From: Escallonia rubra
Taxonomy: Eukaryota > Streptophyta > Magnoliopsida > Escalloniales > Escalloniaceae
NCBI GenBank assembly: GCA_033065855.1
Contig: JAVXUO010002398.1
Location: 1 to 64,000, forward strand
Direction of reading: 5' to 3'
Length of the DNA: 64,000 nt
In this document: positions 10,458 through 20,404 of the stretch, piece after piece
Numbering within the stretch: position 1 is the stretch's first letter
How the letters are laid out: every line of letters starts with the position of its first letter
Notes under the pieces: model-generated
The model's input: the letters and a program-made list of their open reading frames with translations, nothing else
What the model was told of the DNA's origin: nothing
Databases searched by the model: none
Made by a program: the position numbers and the translations under genes

Positions 10458-11255
10458 CTAAAGGCGCATATACTCTGTTTCCTTCTTCTCAATTTGGTTG
10501 GAGAGGAGCTGAGCGGAGGACTGGTGAAGGGATTGCTGAAGGGAGGAGAGCTCGTTAAGAAAGGCGGTGTTGTTGGCAGTAACAGAAGCGGCCAGGATAG
10601 TTTGAGATTCAAGTATAAGTTGAACGGAAGTGGAGAGACGAGAGAGCTGCTCGGAGAGGTCGGAGGTGTCGGAAGATAAAAATTCGTCAAAGTTTAAGTT
10701 TGAAAAATTGGGGAGGGATCCAAAAAAAGGATCAGAAGAGTGAGGTGGTGTAGGCAGATGAGGTACAGAAGAAGAAGGGTCAGTGGGTAGTGGGGGTGCG
10801 GAAGGGGAAGGGTCCGTCAGCGGTGGTGGAACATAGGGAAAATGGTCAGTCGACGGTGGTGGCACAAAGGGAAAAGGGTCAGTCGACGGAGGTGGATGAA
10901 AGGAAGGAGCAGGAGCTGGGAGGGACTCAGATGAGTGAATCGACTCGGGAGGTGCTACACGCTCAAGAGAATGAGCGTGAGTAACGGGATCAGTGCGAAT
11001 GGTAAAACCCGCAAGACGAAGGAAAGTCTCATCAAGAATATGCGTGCTCGGAATAGACATGCATTCCGAGACGGCTGTCGGAAGGGGAACATTGAAAGAT
11101 TCAAAAACTCGAGTCAGAAGATAACCAAAGGGAAGATGAGCAGAAGGTTTCTTTTTACGGGCAGCCATAACAAGAAGACGTATGCCCACAATATTTAAAG
11201 GAGAGTCCCGAATAAAGTGGATAAGAATAATGAAATGATCAGTCATATTAAGCAT
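10458..11255 (-). CDS. Transposon-associated protein of plants, proline-rich C-terminus
   Basis: An uninterrupted 265-codon frame starts with ATG at 11255. The N-terminal 80 residues (HFIILIHFIRDSPLNIVGIR, then LPFGYLLTRVFESFNVPL) resemble a region seen in many plant 'putative transposon protein' or retroelement gag-like sequences. I recall this from the family, and it is not proven here. Residues about 105-180 are repeated P-S/T-D-P units (PPPSTDPFPFVPPPSTDHFP), and the end is a coiled-coil-like, Ser/Leu/Gln-rich helix. It has no catalytic motif. It may be an exon or a piece of a larger element ORF rather than a host gene. Neighbours are transposon remnants on both sides. Confidence 0.45.
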   Translation of the reverse strand: MLNMTDHFIILIHFIRDSPLNIVGIRLLVMAARKKKPSAHLPFGYLLTRVFESFNVPLPTAVSECMSIPSTHILDETFLRLAGFTIRTDPVTHAHSLERVAPPESIHSSESLPAPAPSFHPPPSTDPFPFVPPPSTDHFPYVPPPLTDPSPSAPPLPTDPSSSVPHLPTPPHSSDPFFGSLPNFSNLNFDEFLSSDTSDLSEQLSRLSTSVQLILESQTILAASVTANNTAFLNELSSLQQSLHQSSAQLLSNQIEKKETEYMRL

Positions 11256-11304
11256 AACACACCTAGTTAGAGAAATAAAAAAGTCAATGTATTATGACAA
11301 AAAA

Positions 11305-11353
11305 GGAGAAAAATGATCAGCCATCTTAAGCAACAGAGTGTTCTCCACTCAAA
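11305..11353 (-). repeat. 49-bp block, inverted copy of 2432-2480
   Basis: Perfect reverse complement over 49 bases, 8.8 kb away from its partner. Confidence 0.8.
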
Positions 11354-11679
11354 TTAGGACAGAAATATGACTCACGATTGTGGTGTTATGCTCACAAGTT
11401 GTGATTCTTAGCCGAATCTTTAAGACCTCTGCATATTCGATTGAGTTAAATTGATCCCATGTTGTTGTGCATAGCCTTTTGCCACAAGCTTGGCTTTTGG
11501 TTTTGTACACTTCCATCTGCACAAAGTTTCGTTTTAAATACCCATTTCAAACCAATTGCACTTTTGCCTTCCGTTATGTCCACCATCTCTCACGTTCCAT
11601 TCTTTTCAACTACAGTCAATTCTTTCATCATTGCTTTTTGCCATTCTTCTTTTGTAGCTGCTTCTTCATAGGATATAGG

Positions 11680-12850
11680 AACTGAAACTGCAAGAGCAAA
11701 TTGGCAAGACTCATATATTTCTTTCGAGGATCTAAACTTTCTTTGTGGAGTCTCATCAGAAGACTCTTCATGAGTGGATGAAGAGTTTCAGCTCGAAGTT
11801 GTATAAGAAGAGCTCGGTGATGCCGTGGCTGATGAATTTGGTGACGCCAAGGTGGAACCAGCTGGCGAATTTGTAGGAGTTGGCTCTTGACTTTCACTTG
11901 GGGAGATTTCATTTGGCCTAAAGATCAGCTATTGCATTTTCACACCACTTCCATGCCAATCACAGCTTGCATTTTCATCAAATACTACATCCCTTCATAT
12001 GAAAATCTTCCCACTAAGAGGGTTATATAGTCTATATGCTTTGGATTGTGTACAATAATCAATAAAGACACATTTTCAGATTTTTCATCAAGTTTATGAT
12101 GAACTCGAGAATTTACCAAAGCATAAACAATACACCAAAGACTCTTAAGTGACTTATAGATGGTTTTGTGCCATGCCAAGCTTCAAGTGGAGTTTGATTC
12201 ATGATAGCCCTTATGGGAGAGAGGTTCAATAAATACACTGATGTTGCTAGAGCTTCAGCCCAGAATTGATTTAATAGCCCCTTTGATTGTAACATGTTTC
12301 TTGCCATATCCACAATGGTTCGATTCTTCCGCTCGACAAGACCGTTTTGCTCTGGAGTGTAAGGAGCTGTCAACTCCCTATGAATGCCATTTGCTTCACA
12401 AAAAAGATTAAATTATGTGGGCAAGAACTCTTCTCCTCTATCAGTATAGAGAACTTTGACATGAGATCCACTTTGTTTCTCAACCTTAGCTTTAAGGTGC
12501 CTGAATTTCTCAAAGGTTTCTGACTTGTTTTTCGAAAAAATAAACCCAACTCATACGACTATAATCATCAATAAAGGGAAAGAAATAACAACTTTCACCA
12601 AAAGATTTTATATGCATAGGCCCGCATAAACCAGCATGAATTAATTCAAGACACTTTGTAGCCCTCCAAGCCTTTCCAACTGGAAACGGCTTGCTAGTTT
12701 GTTTTCCATAGATGTACCCTTCACATAATTCAATAAAGCCAATTTTTGGTAGTCGAACTGTACCTTTTTCACTTAACAATTTCAGGCCCTTGATGTTTAA
12801 TGCCCATATCGCAAATGCCATAACTTCGGGTCACTTGTAGCAAGAACAAA
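11680..12850 (-). pseudogene. Ty1/copia pol fragment: GAG-pre-integrase and integrase
   Basis: Reading minus from 12850, the pieces are a pre-integrase remnant (MAFAIWALNIKGLKLLSEKG) and the start of the integrase core (LELIHAGLCGPMHIKSFGES, then FIDDYSRMSWVYFF). The middle catalytic Asp lies in VKVLYTDRGEEF, followed by a TAA. The third acidic residue is in PYTPEQNGLVERKNRT. A decayed C-terminal part reaches a Ser/Pro/Thr-rich linker near 11900-11700. Nonsense codons and frameshifts interrupt it, and reverse transcriptase and RNase H are missing. The family is of the Tnt1/Tork type judging by the pattern TPEQNGxxERKNRTxxDMARxML. Confidence 0.85.
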
Positions 12851-12898
12851 ATTCTCCATTTTCGAGACTTCCAATGGGAAGTCTCGAAAATGGAGAAT
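12851..12898. repeat. Perfect 22-bp hairpin with 4-base loop
   Basis: The copia-derived bases 12851-12872 are repeated in exact reverse complement at 12877-12898. The loop is AATG. It sits at the 5' break of the copia fragment. Confidence 0.9.
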
Positions 12899-12939
12899 CT
12901 ACCATGTAAAACATCAAAACTGGACTGGTTTAAATAATT

Positions 12940-13150
12940 AAATCTTGTTCTAATACATAGATTTGCACCAATAATTCTTATAATACAATGTTCACACGTA
13001 AGAAAGCAAACGACTTTCTTAGGTGTGAGGAGGTAATAGTCCTCTCATCTATTCACACCTTTTGAAGTGGGACATTCCTCCCTAACAAATAATAAACTGT
13101 CACCCCCAAAACGTGTGAACATTGTTTTTAAGTTTGCTAAAATGTTAATT
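12940..13150. repeat. Dispersed module with GAAGTGGGACAT / CACACC-CTCCTCACACC blocks
   Basis: About 110 bp (12998-13085) is a near-perfect inverted copy of 21276-21390, including the blocks TGTGAGGAGGTAATAGTCCT and CTTACGTGTGAACATTGT. Related pieces occur at 18400-18600, 20250-20405 and 24845-25095. The arrangement suggests terminal or internal parts of a short non-autonomous element. Confidence 0.6.
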
Positions 13151-13170
13151 GATAGATACTTTAAATAAAG

Positions 13171-13199
13171 TATGAAGGATTGGGCCGGGCCAATCCTTC
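13171..13199. repeat. Short hairpin GAAGGATTGG...CCAATCCTTC
   Basis: Ten-base arms around GCCGGGCC, itself a palindromic centre. It lies just outside the rDNA-derived block. Confidence 0.7.
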
Positions 13200-13299
13200 A
13201 GTATCAAATATAGATTTTAAAAAGTCAAAACGGTTGACTTTTTAAATATGATACCATTCAGAGCACTAATGGTATCATTATAAACTGTCGAAATATTTG

Positions 13300-13445
13300 C
13301 CAAACATCCACTTATCCTACACCTCTCAGTAGTCAGAGGAATAGGAGGATTCCACCGTACATTGATTCGAAATCTTCCTATAATTTTGTAGTTTCGCTGG
13401 ATAGTACACAGGGACAGTGAGAATCTCGTTAATCCATTCATGCGA

Positions 13446-13502
<57 letters not shown>

Positions 13503-13535
13503 TCGTTTACCCGCGTTTGGTTGAATTTCTTCACT

Positions 13536-13569
<34 letters not shown>

Positions 13570-13895
13570 CGTTAGCATCCGCAGGGACCATCACAATGCT
13601 TTGTTTTATTTAAACAGTCGGATTCCCATTGTCCGTACTAGTTCTGAGTTGACTGTTCGATGCCCGGGGAAGGCCCCTGAAGGGGCCGTTCCCAGTCAGT
13701 CCCCTTACCGGCACGCGGCGACCTGCTCTTGCCACGAGAATAGCTCGAGCAGTCCACCGACTGCCGACGGGTTCGGGAATGGGAACCCCGTGCCCAGCCT
13801 TCAGAGCCAATGCTTTTCCTGAGGTTACGGATCCAATTTGCCGATTTTCCTTGCCTACATTGTTCCATCGACCAGAGGCTGTTCAACTGCGGTTT
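13300..13895 (-). rRNA. 26S rRNA fragment, antisense, diverged (rDNA pseudogene)
   Basis: Read on the minus strand, 13895-13385 follows the conserved eukaryotic large-subunit rRNA from the GAACAGCCTCTGGTCGATGG region to ACTATCCAGCGAAAC. It passes through TCAACTCAGAACTAGTACGG, ATTTCTGCCCAGTGCTCTGA and TCTTAAGGTAGCCAAATGCC. From about 13385 to 13300 homology is weak but still shows GAGAGGTGTAGGATAAGTGG. Many C-to-T and G-to-A differences from the usual plant sequence are visible. It overlaps in content by about 90 bp with the sense fragment at 14036-14679. It is not a functional rRNA gene. Open frames across it are spurious. Confidence 0.9.
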
Positions 13896-14035
13896 CATAG
13901 GTTAGAAGTTTAAATTGAACAACTCATAGGTGAATTATGGTTTTCTTGTTTACACGATCGATGCGTAACCCGCGTGTCGGGCCAAACTATCCTAGACTTG
14001 GTTCTAATTTTTTTGTCAAGCCCAAAAAAACAAGA
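13896..14035. other. Spacer between the two 26S fragments
   Basis: Not recognisably rDNA. It contains a short GC-rich piece (GTAACCCGCGTGTCGGGCC) and AT-rich flanks. Confidence 0.5.
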
Positions 14036-14679
14036 TGGCGCTTAAGCGCGTGACCTATACCCGGCCGTCGAGGCAAGTGCCAAGCCCTGATAAATAGGAG
14101 GGCGCGGCGGTCGCTGCAAAACCTTGGGCGCGAGCCCAGACAGAGCGGCCATCAGTACGGATCTTGGTGGTAGTAGCAAATATTCAAATGAGAACTTTGA
14201 AGGCCGAAGAAGGGAAATGTTACATGTGAACGGCATTTGCACATGGGTTAGTCGATCCTAAGAGACGAGGGAAGCCCATCAGATAGCGCGTTCCGCGCGA
14301 ACTTCAAAAGGGAATCGAGTTAAAATTCCTGAACCGAGACGTGGCGGCTGAAGGTAACGTTAGAGAGTCCAGAGACGTCGGCGGGGGCCTCGGGAAGAGT
14401 TATCTTTTCTATTTAACAGCCTGCCCACCCTGAAAACGGCTCTGCCGGAGGTAGGGTCCAGCGGCTGGAAGAGCACCGCACGTCGCATGGTGTCCGGTGC
14501 GCCCCCGGTGGCCCTTGAAAATCCAGAGGACCGAATGCCTCCCACGCCCGGTCGTACTCATAACCGCATCAGGTTTCCAAGGTGAACAGCCTCTGGTCGA
14601 TGGAACAATGTAGGCAAGGGAAGTCGGCAAAATGGATCCGTAATTAACCTCGGGAAAAGGATTGGCTCTGAGGGCTATA
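14036..14679 (+). rRNA. 26S rRNA fragment, sense, diverged (rDNA pseudogene)
   Basis: The sense strand follows large-subunit rRNA from GCGCTTAAGCGCGTGACC through CTTGGTGGTAGTAGCAAATA, CATGGGTTAGTCGATCCTAA and GTTTCCAAGGTGAACAGCC to GGATTGGCTCTGAGGGCT. It then stops abruptly. It is the more 5' part of 26S; the antisense fragment supplies the next part, with about 90 bp present in both. Transitions at C/G positions suggest decay of methylated DNA. Confidence 0.92.
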
Positions 14680-14685
14680 CAATTG

Positions 14686-15297
14686 CTTAAAAGTACCAGA
14701 CACCTTTAAAAAGTCCCAGTTTTGACTTTTTGTTTTAAATTGTGCTCTCCCTAACAGCTATTTCCTTCTTAGAGTCTTACATCTAATAATTATACTACAA
14801 ACTAGATGCGAAAAAAAAAAAAAAAACTATCACTTAGAGAATAACTTTTTTGAACAAATAAGTAACTATAATAGGAACACAACATATAACTTCAGCTAGT
14901 CTCTTCACATGTGAAACAACTTCTCCTAGAAAAAAAAAAATTTCTAGTAAAATAACTACCCTCTAGAAAACAACCGACTACACTGATCCCTTATAAATAG
15001 TGAAAGCACACTTCACATAGGTTTTTTTTTTTTTTTCTTGAGAATAATTTGTACAGCTATCATCATTTATTTTTTGCAAATAACAATAATTCTTTATGTC
15101 ATTAAGTGACATCTAGATAAAAACAAGTCATTAATTGTTGTTGACTATAAATAAAAATAATTTGCGCGTGCAAACAGTAGGCTAATCCATCGTCATCATC
15201 TACGACTTTGTCCAAACTAGTTGATGGTAGCGTTTCGCTTAAGGGCTAAGCTACGTGCATTTTAAGGAGACAAATCCTCCCTGGGCTTTTTATATTG
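14686..15297. other. AT-rich spacer
   Basis: It begins with a self-complementary motif (AAAAAGTC...GACTTTTT, 14707-14731) that matches one at 13219-13244 on the other side of the rDNA block. It also contains several poly-A/T runs. No gene is seen. Confidence 0.5.
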
Positions 15298-15304
15298 AAA
15301 ATTT

Positions 15305-15523
15305 TTTGGCTGCTACCCGGGAAGAAATCTTGCTCTTACCCTCATATAGCAATAATAAATTATCGCTAAATGTTTCTGTGACTTTTATTTAGTGACGCTA
15401 AAAAATACGGTTAAGAATTGTCACTGACAGTGTTAGCAGAAATGTCATTAGAAACATTTAGCGACTATTAATTGTTACTACATACGGGATTGGAAGAAGA
15501 TTCTTATAATCCGGGTTGCTGTC
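15305..15523. mobile_element. Fold-back MITE, about 219 bp
   Basis: The imperfect inverted ends contain GCTGCTACCCGGG and CCGGGTTGCTGTC. Internal arms ATCGCTAAATGTTTCT and AGAAACATTTAGCGA pair as well. AAAATTT flanks both sides (15298-15304, 15524-15530), a possible target duplication. Confidence 0.55.
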
Positions 15524-15748
15524 AAAATTTGTTCTTTTATATTCTTGTTTGAACCAATAGTAGGTATTTGACTTCCTTCTCTTTTTTTTTTTTTTTTTTT
15601 TTTTGGTATCCCTTCCAGATAGATGATTGCCCTGGTAAAAGCCTGAACCTGTTGCCTGTTTCTTACAGGAAATGGAAATGGTAAAATATATAGTATTAAA
15701 ATACTTGGTTCAACAAGTTGAAAGACTCGCTTCAGTCGTTTTACTGTT

Positions 15749-15755
15749 TATATAA
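15749..15755 (+). promoter_or_regulatory. Candidate TATA box of the lectin-type gene
   Basis: TATATAA lies about 45-50 bases before the ATG at 15800. A very short leader is implied, so this is a weak call. Confidence 0.4.
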
Positions 15756-15799
15756 GGGGAACTGGAGGCAGCTTCCTAACTCAAGCCCTTCTGCCATCC

Positions 15800-16720
15800 A
15801 TGGCTATCTACATTCCATTTATCTTCTTTCTTATCCTCCCTTGGGTATTTGGGTTTTACTTCAACCTCTCTACTATTGGAACCGACGATGCCAACCGTTT
15901 CATCAACACTTCTGGAGATGCATATATCACTAGCGAAGGCATCCAAGTTACCCCTAACGACCGCAACATGGCCTTAGGTGGGAAAACAGGTCGAGCCACG
16001 TACGTCCAACCGCTGCACCTTTGGGATAAAACTTCAGGAAATCTTGCGGACTTCACTACCCATTTTTCCTTTGTCATTGATTCTAGCGGTAACTATAGCT
16101 ATGCAGATGGACTAGCTTTTTTCCTCGCTCCTATCAACTCAAGTGTCACTAGGAATGAGGGCGGTGTCGGTCTTGGTCTTGCCAGTGGAAACCGAACGTC
16201 AAACTCATCGGGTAATCAATTTGTTGCAGTGGAGTTTGATACTTTTCCAAATGACTGGGATCCCTCGATGACACATGTAGGCATCAATATCAACTCTATG
16301 AAATCCGTTACTACAGCTCCGTGGTGGAATAATATTACACAAGGGAAAGAAAATGATGCTTGGATTAGCTATAATTCTAGCTTGAGAAGTCTTGGTGTTG
16401 TCTTTACTGGTTTTTCTAGCGATAACATCCAACAAGGAAGCCTCAATTATGTGGTTGACCTGAGGGATTACTTGCCTGAATGGGTGACATTTGGCTTTTC
16501 AGCCGCAACAGGAGATTGGTTTGAGAAAAATAATATCAAGTCATGGGATTTCAGTTCAAGTTTGCAAGCTGATTTAACTCCGGGTTCAACTCCAGACCCC
16601 CCTATCGTCAACACTGAAAAGAAGAAAAAAGAGTTAAAAGAGAGAAGCGTACGACTATATGTATTAGGTGTTGTTCTGCCTCTTGTGCTTGTTGTGTTAG
16701 CTTTGGTTGGCTGTAATTAA
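15800..16720 (+). pseudogene. L-type lectin receptor kinase, ectodomain only, cut in the membrane segment
   Basis: The frame begins at an ATG in good context (CCATGG) with a signal peptide (residues 1-19, IPFIFFLILPWVFGF). Residues about 20-255 form a legume-lectin domain: FTTHFSFVIDSSG, ADGLAFFLAP with its metal-site Asp, GGVGLGLASGN, and VAVEFDTFPNDWDP...THVGI with the Glu/Asp/Asn/Asp/His metal-binding set. The C-terminal strands are VTFGFSAATGDWFE and WDFSSSL. Several N-glycosylation sequons are present. A Pro/Thr linker, a basic stretch (KKKKELKERS) and a hydrophobic segment (LYVLGVVLPLVLVVLALVG) follow. The frame then stops because a hAT element begins at 16718. LecRKs continue with a cytoplasmic kinase; none is found downstream. 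A short secreted or membrane-anchored lectin could still be made, so 'truncated gene' is an alternative. Confidence 0.88.
16710..16717. repeat. Target site duplication GCTGTAAT (left)
   Basis: Identical to 17643-17650; 8 bp is the hAT signature. Confidence 0.95.
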
Positions 16721-17642
16721 GGTCGTAAATGAACAGAGTTGTTTACGAACAGCTCGTCGTTCGGTTCACTAAAAATTCATTCGTGTTCGTTCACTTCATA
16801 AATGAACAGAACACGAACATCATTTTACGGCTCGTTTATTAAACGAGCCGAACATGAACATTTTGTTATTTGTTTATTAATGTTCGCGAACATTAGAGCT
16901 CGTATATTTTATATAAATATAAAATATTTGTATTAATATATTTAATTTTGTGTGAGTATAAATAAAATTATTTCTAAATCCATTTAGTTATCTAATTTAA
17001 AGGCTTAAAGATAAACATGATATCATCACATCCAAAGACTCCATCCAAACAAGTCAGAGTCTTGGGAGAAGGTCCATCCAAACAAGTCAGTCTTGGGAGA
17101 AGGTCCATCCAAAGAGTCTTCGGAGAAGGTTCAGAAGCTCCATCGCCATACCTCTGTCTCTCCATCGCCGACGCCTCTCTCTCCATCGCCGACATCTTCG
17201 TCTCTATTATCGACGCCTCCTTCGCCCTTCCGTCGACGCCTCCTTCGCCCCGTCGTCGATGCCACCGTCGCCGAACCATTGTCGATGATTTCATCGTAGG
17301 CCGATCTTTTTGTTGTATGTTTTCCGTTCTACATCCTCTCCTTCCTTCTATGTTCTTTACATCTTGATTGCGTCAAAGATCGAGAAATCTGAGAAAAATT
17401 AGGAATTTGATTGGTTCTCAACATGAACACGGTCCGAGTTTTCGAACTCGAGTTCGGCTCGTATAGTTAAACGAGTCGAACGAGTCGAGCCCGATTTGCA
17501 GAGTCACGAACTCGAGCCGTGTTCGAATGTTAATGGTTTGGCTCTTAGTAAACTCGAGCCGAGCTCGATCACACCAACACTTAGACGAACCGAGTTCGAG
17601 CACACCCATGTTCGGCTCGAACTCGGTTCGTATACAGCCCTA
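16718..17642. mobile_element. Non-autonomous hAT element, 925 bp, inserted in the lectin receptor gene
   Basis: The inverted ends are TAAGGTCGTAAATGAAC and, reversed, TAGGGCTGTATACGAAC. They are flanked by a perfect 8-bp duplication, GCTGTAAT. Subterminal regions are full of GTTCG/CGAAC motifs in both orientations (AACGAGCCGAAC, GAACTCGAGTTCGGCTCG), as expected for transposase binding. The centre (17041-17370) is CT/CG-rich with three imperfect units of about 31 bp (CCATCCAAACAAGTCAG). A run of CCATCGCCGACGCC units also occurs there. No transposase is present. The frames across the centre look like by-products of the repeats. Confidence 0.92.
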
Positions 17643-17689
17643 GCTGTAATCTTCAGTGAAGCCCGCGCAACTTGTATTGGATCACACAT

Positions 17690-17877
17690 AAAATCAAACA
17701 CATGTGATAACGCTCACATTCAAAATAAGAGGATAGAATATATTTAAACGAGATTATCTTGGATAGGAAGTTATCCAACTATATTCAAACGTGCAAAAAC
17801 TCACGTTTATATGGTAAAATCAGATTGTACAATAGATGATGAGAATGAAATGAATAGAGTTTTCATTTACTCAAACA
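17690..17877 (+). repeat. Possible 3' part of a copia LTR
   Basis: It ends in CA immediately before a primer-binding site. The 5' limit is unknown because the upstream part is adjacent to the lectin gene remnant and hAT element. Confidence 0.4.
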
Positions 17878-18400
17878 TGGTATCAAGAGCCTAGAGTCCA
17901 ACGATATTTTTTTTTTCCCGGTTCTTGTTATGGCTTCTTTTTCCACATCTACCAACCCCAACTACCTTCTCCGAAAAACTCAGGCCCCACACGCTTACCA
18001 TATTCGTTTTCTGTTTTTAGCAATGATGCTGAAAAAAATTCTTTTTTTGCGTACTTTTACCATTTTCTGTTTTCGTTTTGGATAAAATTACTCAAATAGT
18101 AACAAAAAACTGAAAACACCAGCTTTTTTCACTCAAACTTAACCCAATATAAGAAAAAATAGCTAAATTTTTTTTTTTTGAAAATGATAAAAGTACAGGA
18201 ACGGATTTTCAAACTGAATATGAAAATCATGAAAATGAAAACAGAAAACAAATATGGTAAGCGTACGGGGCCTCAATTTCTCTCACTTCTTCATGGTTAT
18301 CATCTACTTGGTTTTATTGACGGTACTCATCCGGGCCCTCCCAAACACCTTGAACCCACTGACATGTCTACCCTTACATTTGATGTCACAGTTACCTTGT
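17878..18400 (+). pseudogene. Ty1/copia primer site and gag start, split by a MITE
   Basis: TGGTATCAAGAGC (17878-17890) is close to the initiator-tRNA-Met primer site of plant copia elements (TGGTATCAGAGC). An ATG at 17931 opens MASFSTSTNPNYLLRKT. The frame is interrupted at 17983-18272 by a small transposon. It then resumes as SLLHGYHLLGFIDGTHPGPP, the N-terminal pattern of copia gag. The gag continues for only about 40 residues after the insertion and is replaced near 18400 by sequence starting TGTCACACCCCCAAC. Only the first part of the element remains. Confidence 0.7.
17983..18272. mobile_element. 290-bp MITE with about 30-bp inverted ends, PIF/Harbinger-like
   Basis: The ends GGCCCCACACGCTTACCATA and TATGGTAAGCGTACGGGGCC are inverted with few mismatches. 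Three-base TCA copies flank it (17980-17982, 18273-18275). The GGGCC-type start and 3-bp duplication favour a Tourist/PIF-type element, although the usual target is TWA. It interrupts copia gag. Confidence 0.7.
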
Positions 18401-18600
18401 CACACCCCCAACTTGGAGGCGGACCTACACATATTATTTGTAATATTCTTGCTTACCATAAATATAATGGTGTGAGGAGGTTTATATAATTGACGAACTA
18501 TTACCCAAACTGGACTAGGTTAAAACTATATAAGCTTGCCCTTTTTGAAGTGGGACATAGAGGACTATTCAAAGTGTCCTAAAGGTCTCAAATATTATCT
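18400..18600. repeat. Copy of the dispersed module, LTR-like start
   Basis: TGTCACACCCCCAACTTGG, AAACTGGACTAGGTTAAA and TTTGAAGTGGGACATAGAGG correspond to phrases in the 12905-13130, 21276 and 24845 regions. Confidence 0.5.
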
Positions 18601-20250
18601 TGGATGATGTCTTTATTTTTTGATAAGTTAATTCCCATATCAGTAAGCTTTATATACATGACAAATTCTTTCTAAACAATCTGAAAGAAATCTTAACTAA
18701 TTTACGAACTAGCTTATTAGGACTCAATTTTAATTATTGTATCCTTAAAACTACTATCTAATATGAATATGAAAGTTCATATATCTAAAAAAACAAAAAT
18801 AACATACTAGATTTAGCAGAGAAAAAAGATGATGTTACGATTAAAATTGAAACAACAAAAATAATGTAACAATTGATTCATATTTATTTTATTTTAATAT
18901 ATGCTTACCGTAATTGATGTAAAGATTTATTAGTAGATTATATAGCTTTTAGAATCCTTTTGGTAAAATAGAAAGGTTGACGGTAGTTTTTGGGTGGGAG
19001 TAACTTGTAATTATTGTTAATCAAAATTAAAATAAAGATAAAAGTTTATTCGTAAATCTTATAGTTCAAAAGGATTTAAGACTACAGACTAAACATGTTA
19101 GTGTATCTAAAGGTATGCAAATTTTATTTTTGATGTGATACCTATTTTTTAGTTTATTTAATTTTGTACGAACGATAAGAGGGCTATACTAGGAAGCCTT
19201 ATTTAATTTAAAATTTAATTCTACAACTCTAAATATACTGATTTATTAAGATTTAATTTTTACTATCATGTCCTTAAAACTAACTCTCTCATAAAATGAC
19301 AAGGAATCGTGTATATAGAAGACAAAATAACATATGAGATTTAGAAGAAAAACAATTATGTTATAGTTAGTTTAAGATTATTTTAATTTGATAACTACAC
19401 ACGCACACACATAACATATGTATTAGAAAAAGGAACAATTAAATCAAATAATTTTTAATTAATATATTTGAGAAAATATAAAACCTTTAAGAAGCAAAAA
19501 TATATATGCATGTAACTATATAAAACTAACGATCAAACATTTCATTTTTACATAGGGCTTTTATGATCAACGAAAGACTTTTTTATTTATGCTTAATTAA
19601 ATTTTCATGAAAAATAAGACTGCCTGGTAAATCTTAGACATGTTATAATAAAATTGATTACAATTATGAGTGGTGATTATTGTGCGAATTCAACAGGTGG
19701 TTGATCAACGCCCCCCTAGAATACTAATATAATGATATTTGTTATTTTTTGAGCTTTTCTAATTATAGCTATAACCTGACATATTTTCGTCTATAAAAGT
19801 CATATTATGTTTTGATAAAACAACTGTAATTCATGAGAGCATGTAATTAAATGCATTTAGTAGATATATGAAGTATAACTTGGCAACAAATAATAGTCAT
19901 AGAAGACGTTAAAAATAATTTGAACACTCCAAACAAGGACACGTCATCTTGATCAATTGAATTTTCTCATACTAGCGTCTTACAAAAATTAAAGAAACAA
20001 ATATATGAATATATTGGATATTATGTAGTCGTTTTGTTAAATTTATTTTTGTAAAAAGGAATAACTTATTTGAAAGTGATATGGTGCATACAAAAGTACT
20101 GTTAAGTTTAAAATGCAACTTTATTCCTTAGAAGTTTTCTAAGGAATAAACATTACAATTTGGGGAACCCTTGCATCACATGTTATTGGTGGGTGTGTAT
20201 TTCTAAAGTGTATGGTGAGTGTGTTTTTAAAATTCTAAAGTGTTAGTATT
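18601..20250. other. AT-rich spacer, no gene seen
   Basis: Very AT-rich sequence without an open frame of note. A hairpin, TTATTCCTTAGAA...TTCTAAGGAATAA, occurs near 20121-20151. Confidence 0.5.
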
Positions 20251-20404
20251 TGATATTTGCACCAAATATATCCGTGTCTAGGCACCAAATATAGATTTTA
20301 AAAAATCAAAACATAGAGTTCAAAGATGCCCACCAAATCTAATGTTTATGCTGTGTATACGCAAAGGTGTCGCGCATTTTGCACCAAATATATCATTTAG
20401 TATC

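Noticed and set aside
13517-14630. Several open frames over the 26S rDNA fragments
   Set aside because: They are translations of rRNA-derived sequence; the nucleotide match to large-subunit rRNA explains them.
17017-17367. 116-codon frame inside the hAT element
   Set aside because: It consists of translated short tandem repeats (about 31-bp units and CCATCGCCGACGCC); there is no host-gene similarity that I can support, although a captured leader cannot be excluded.
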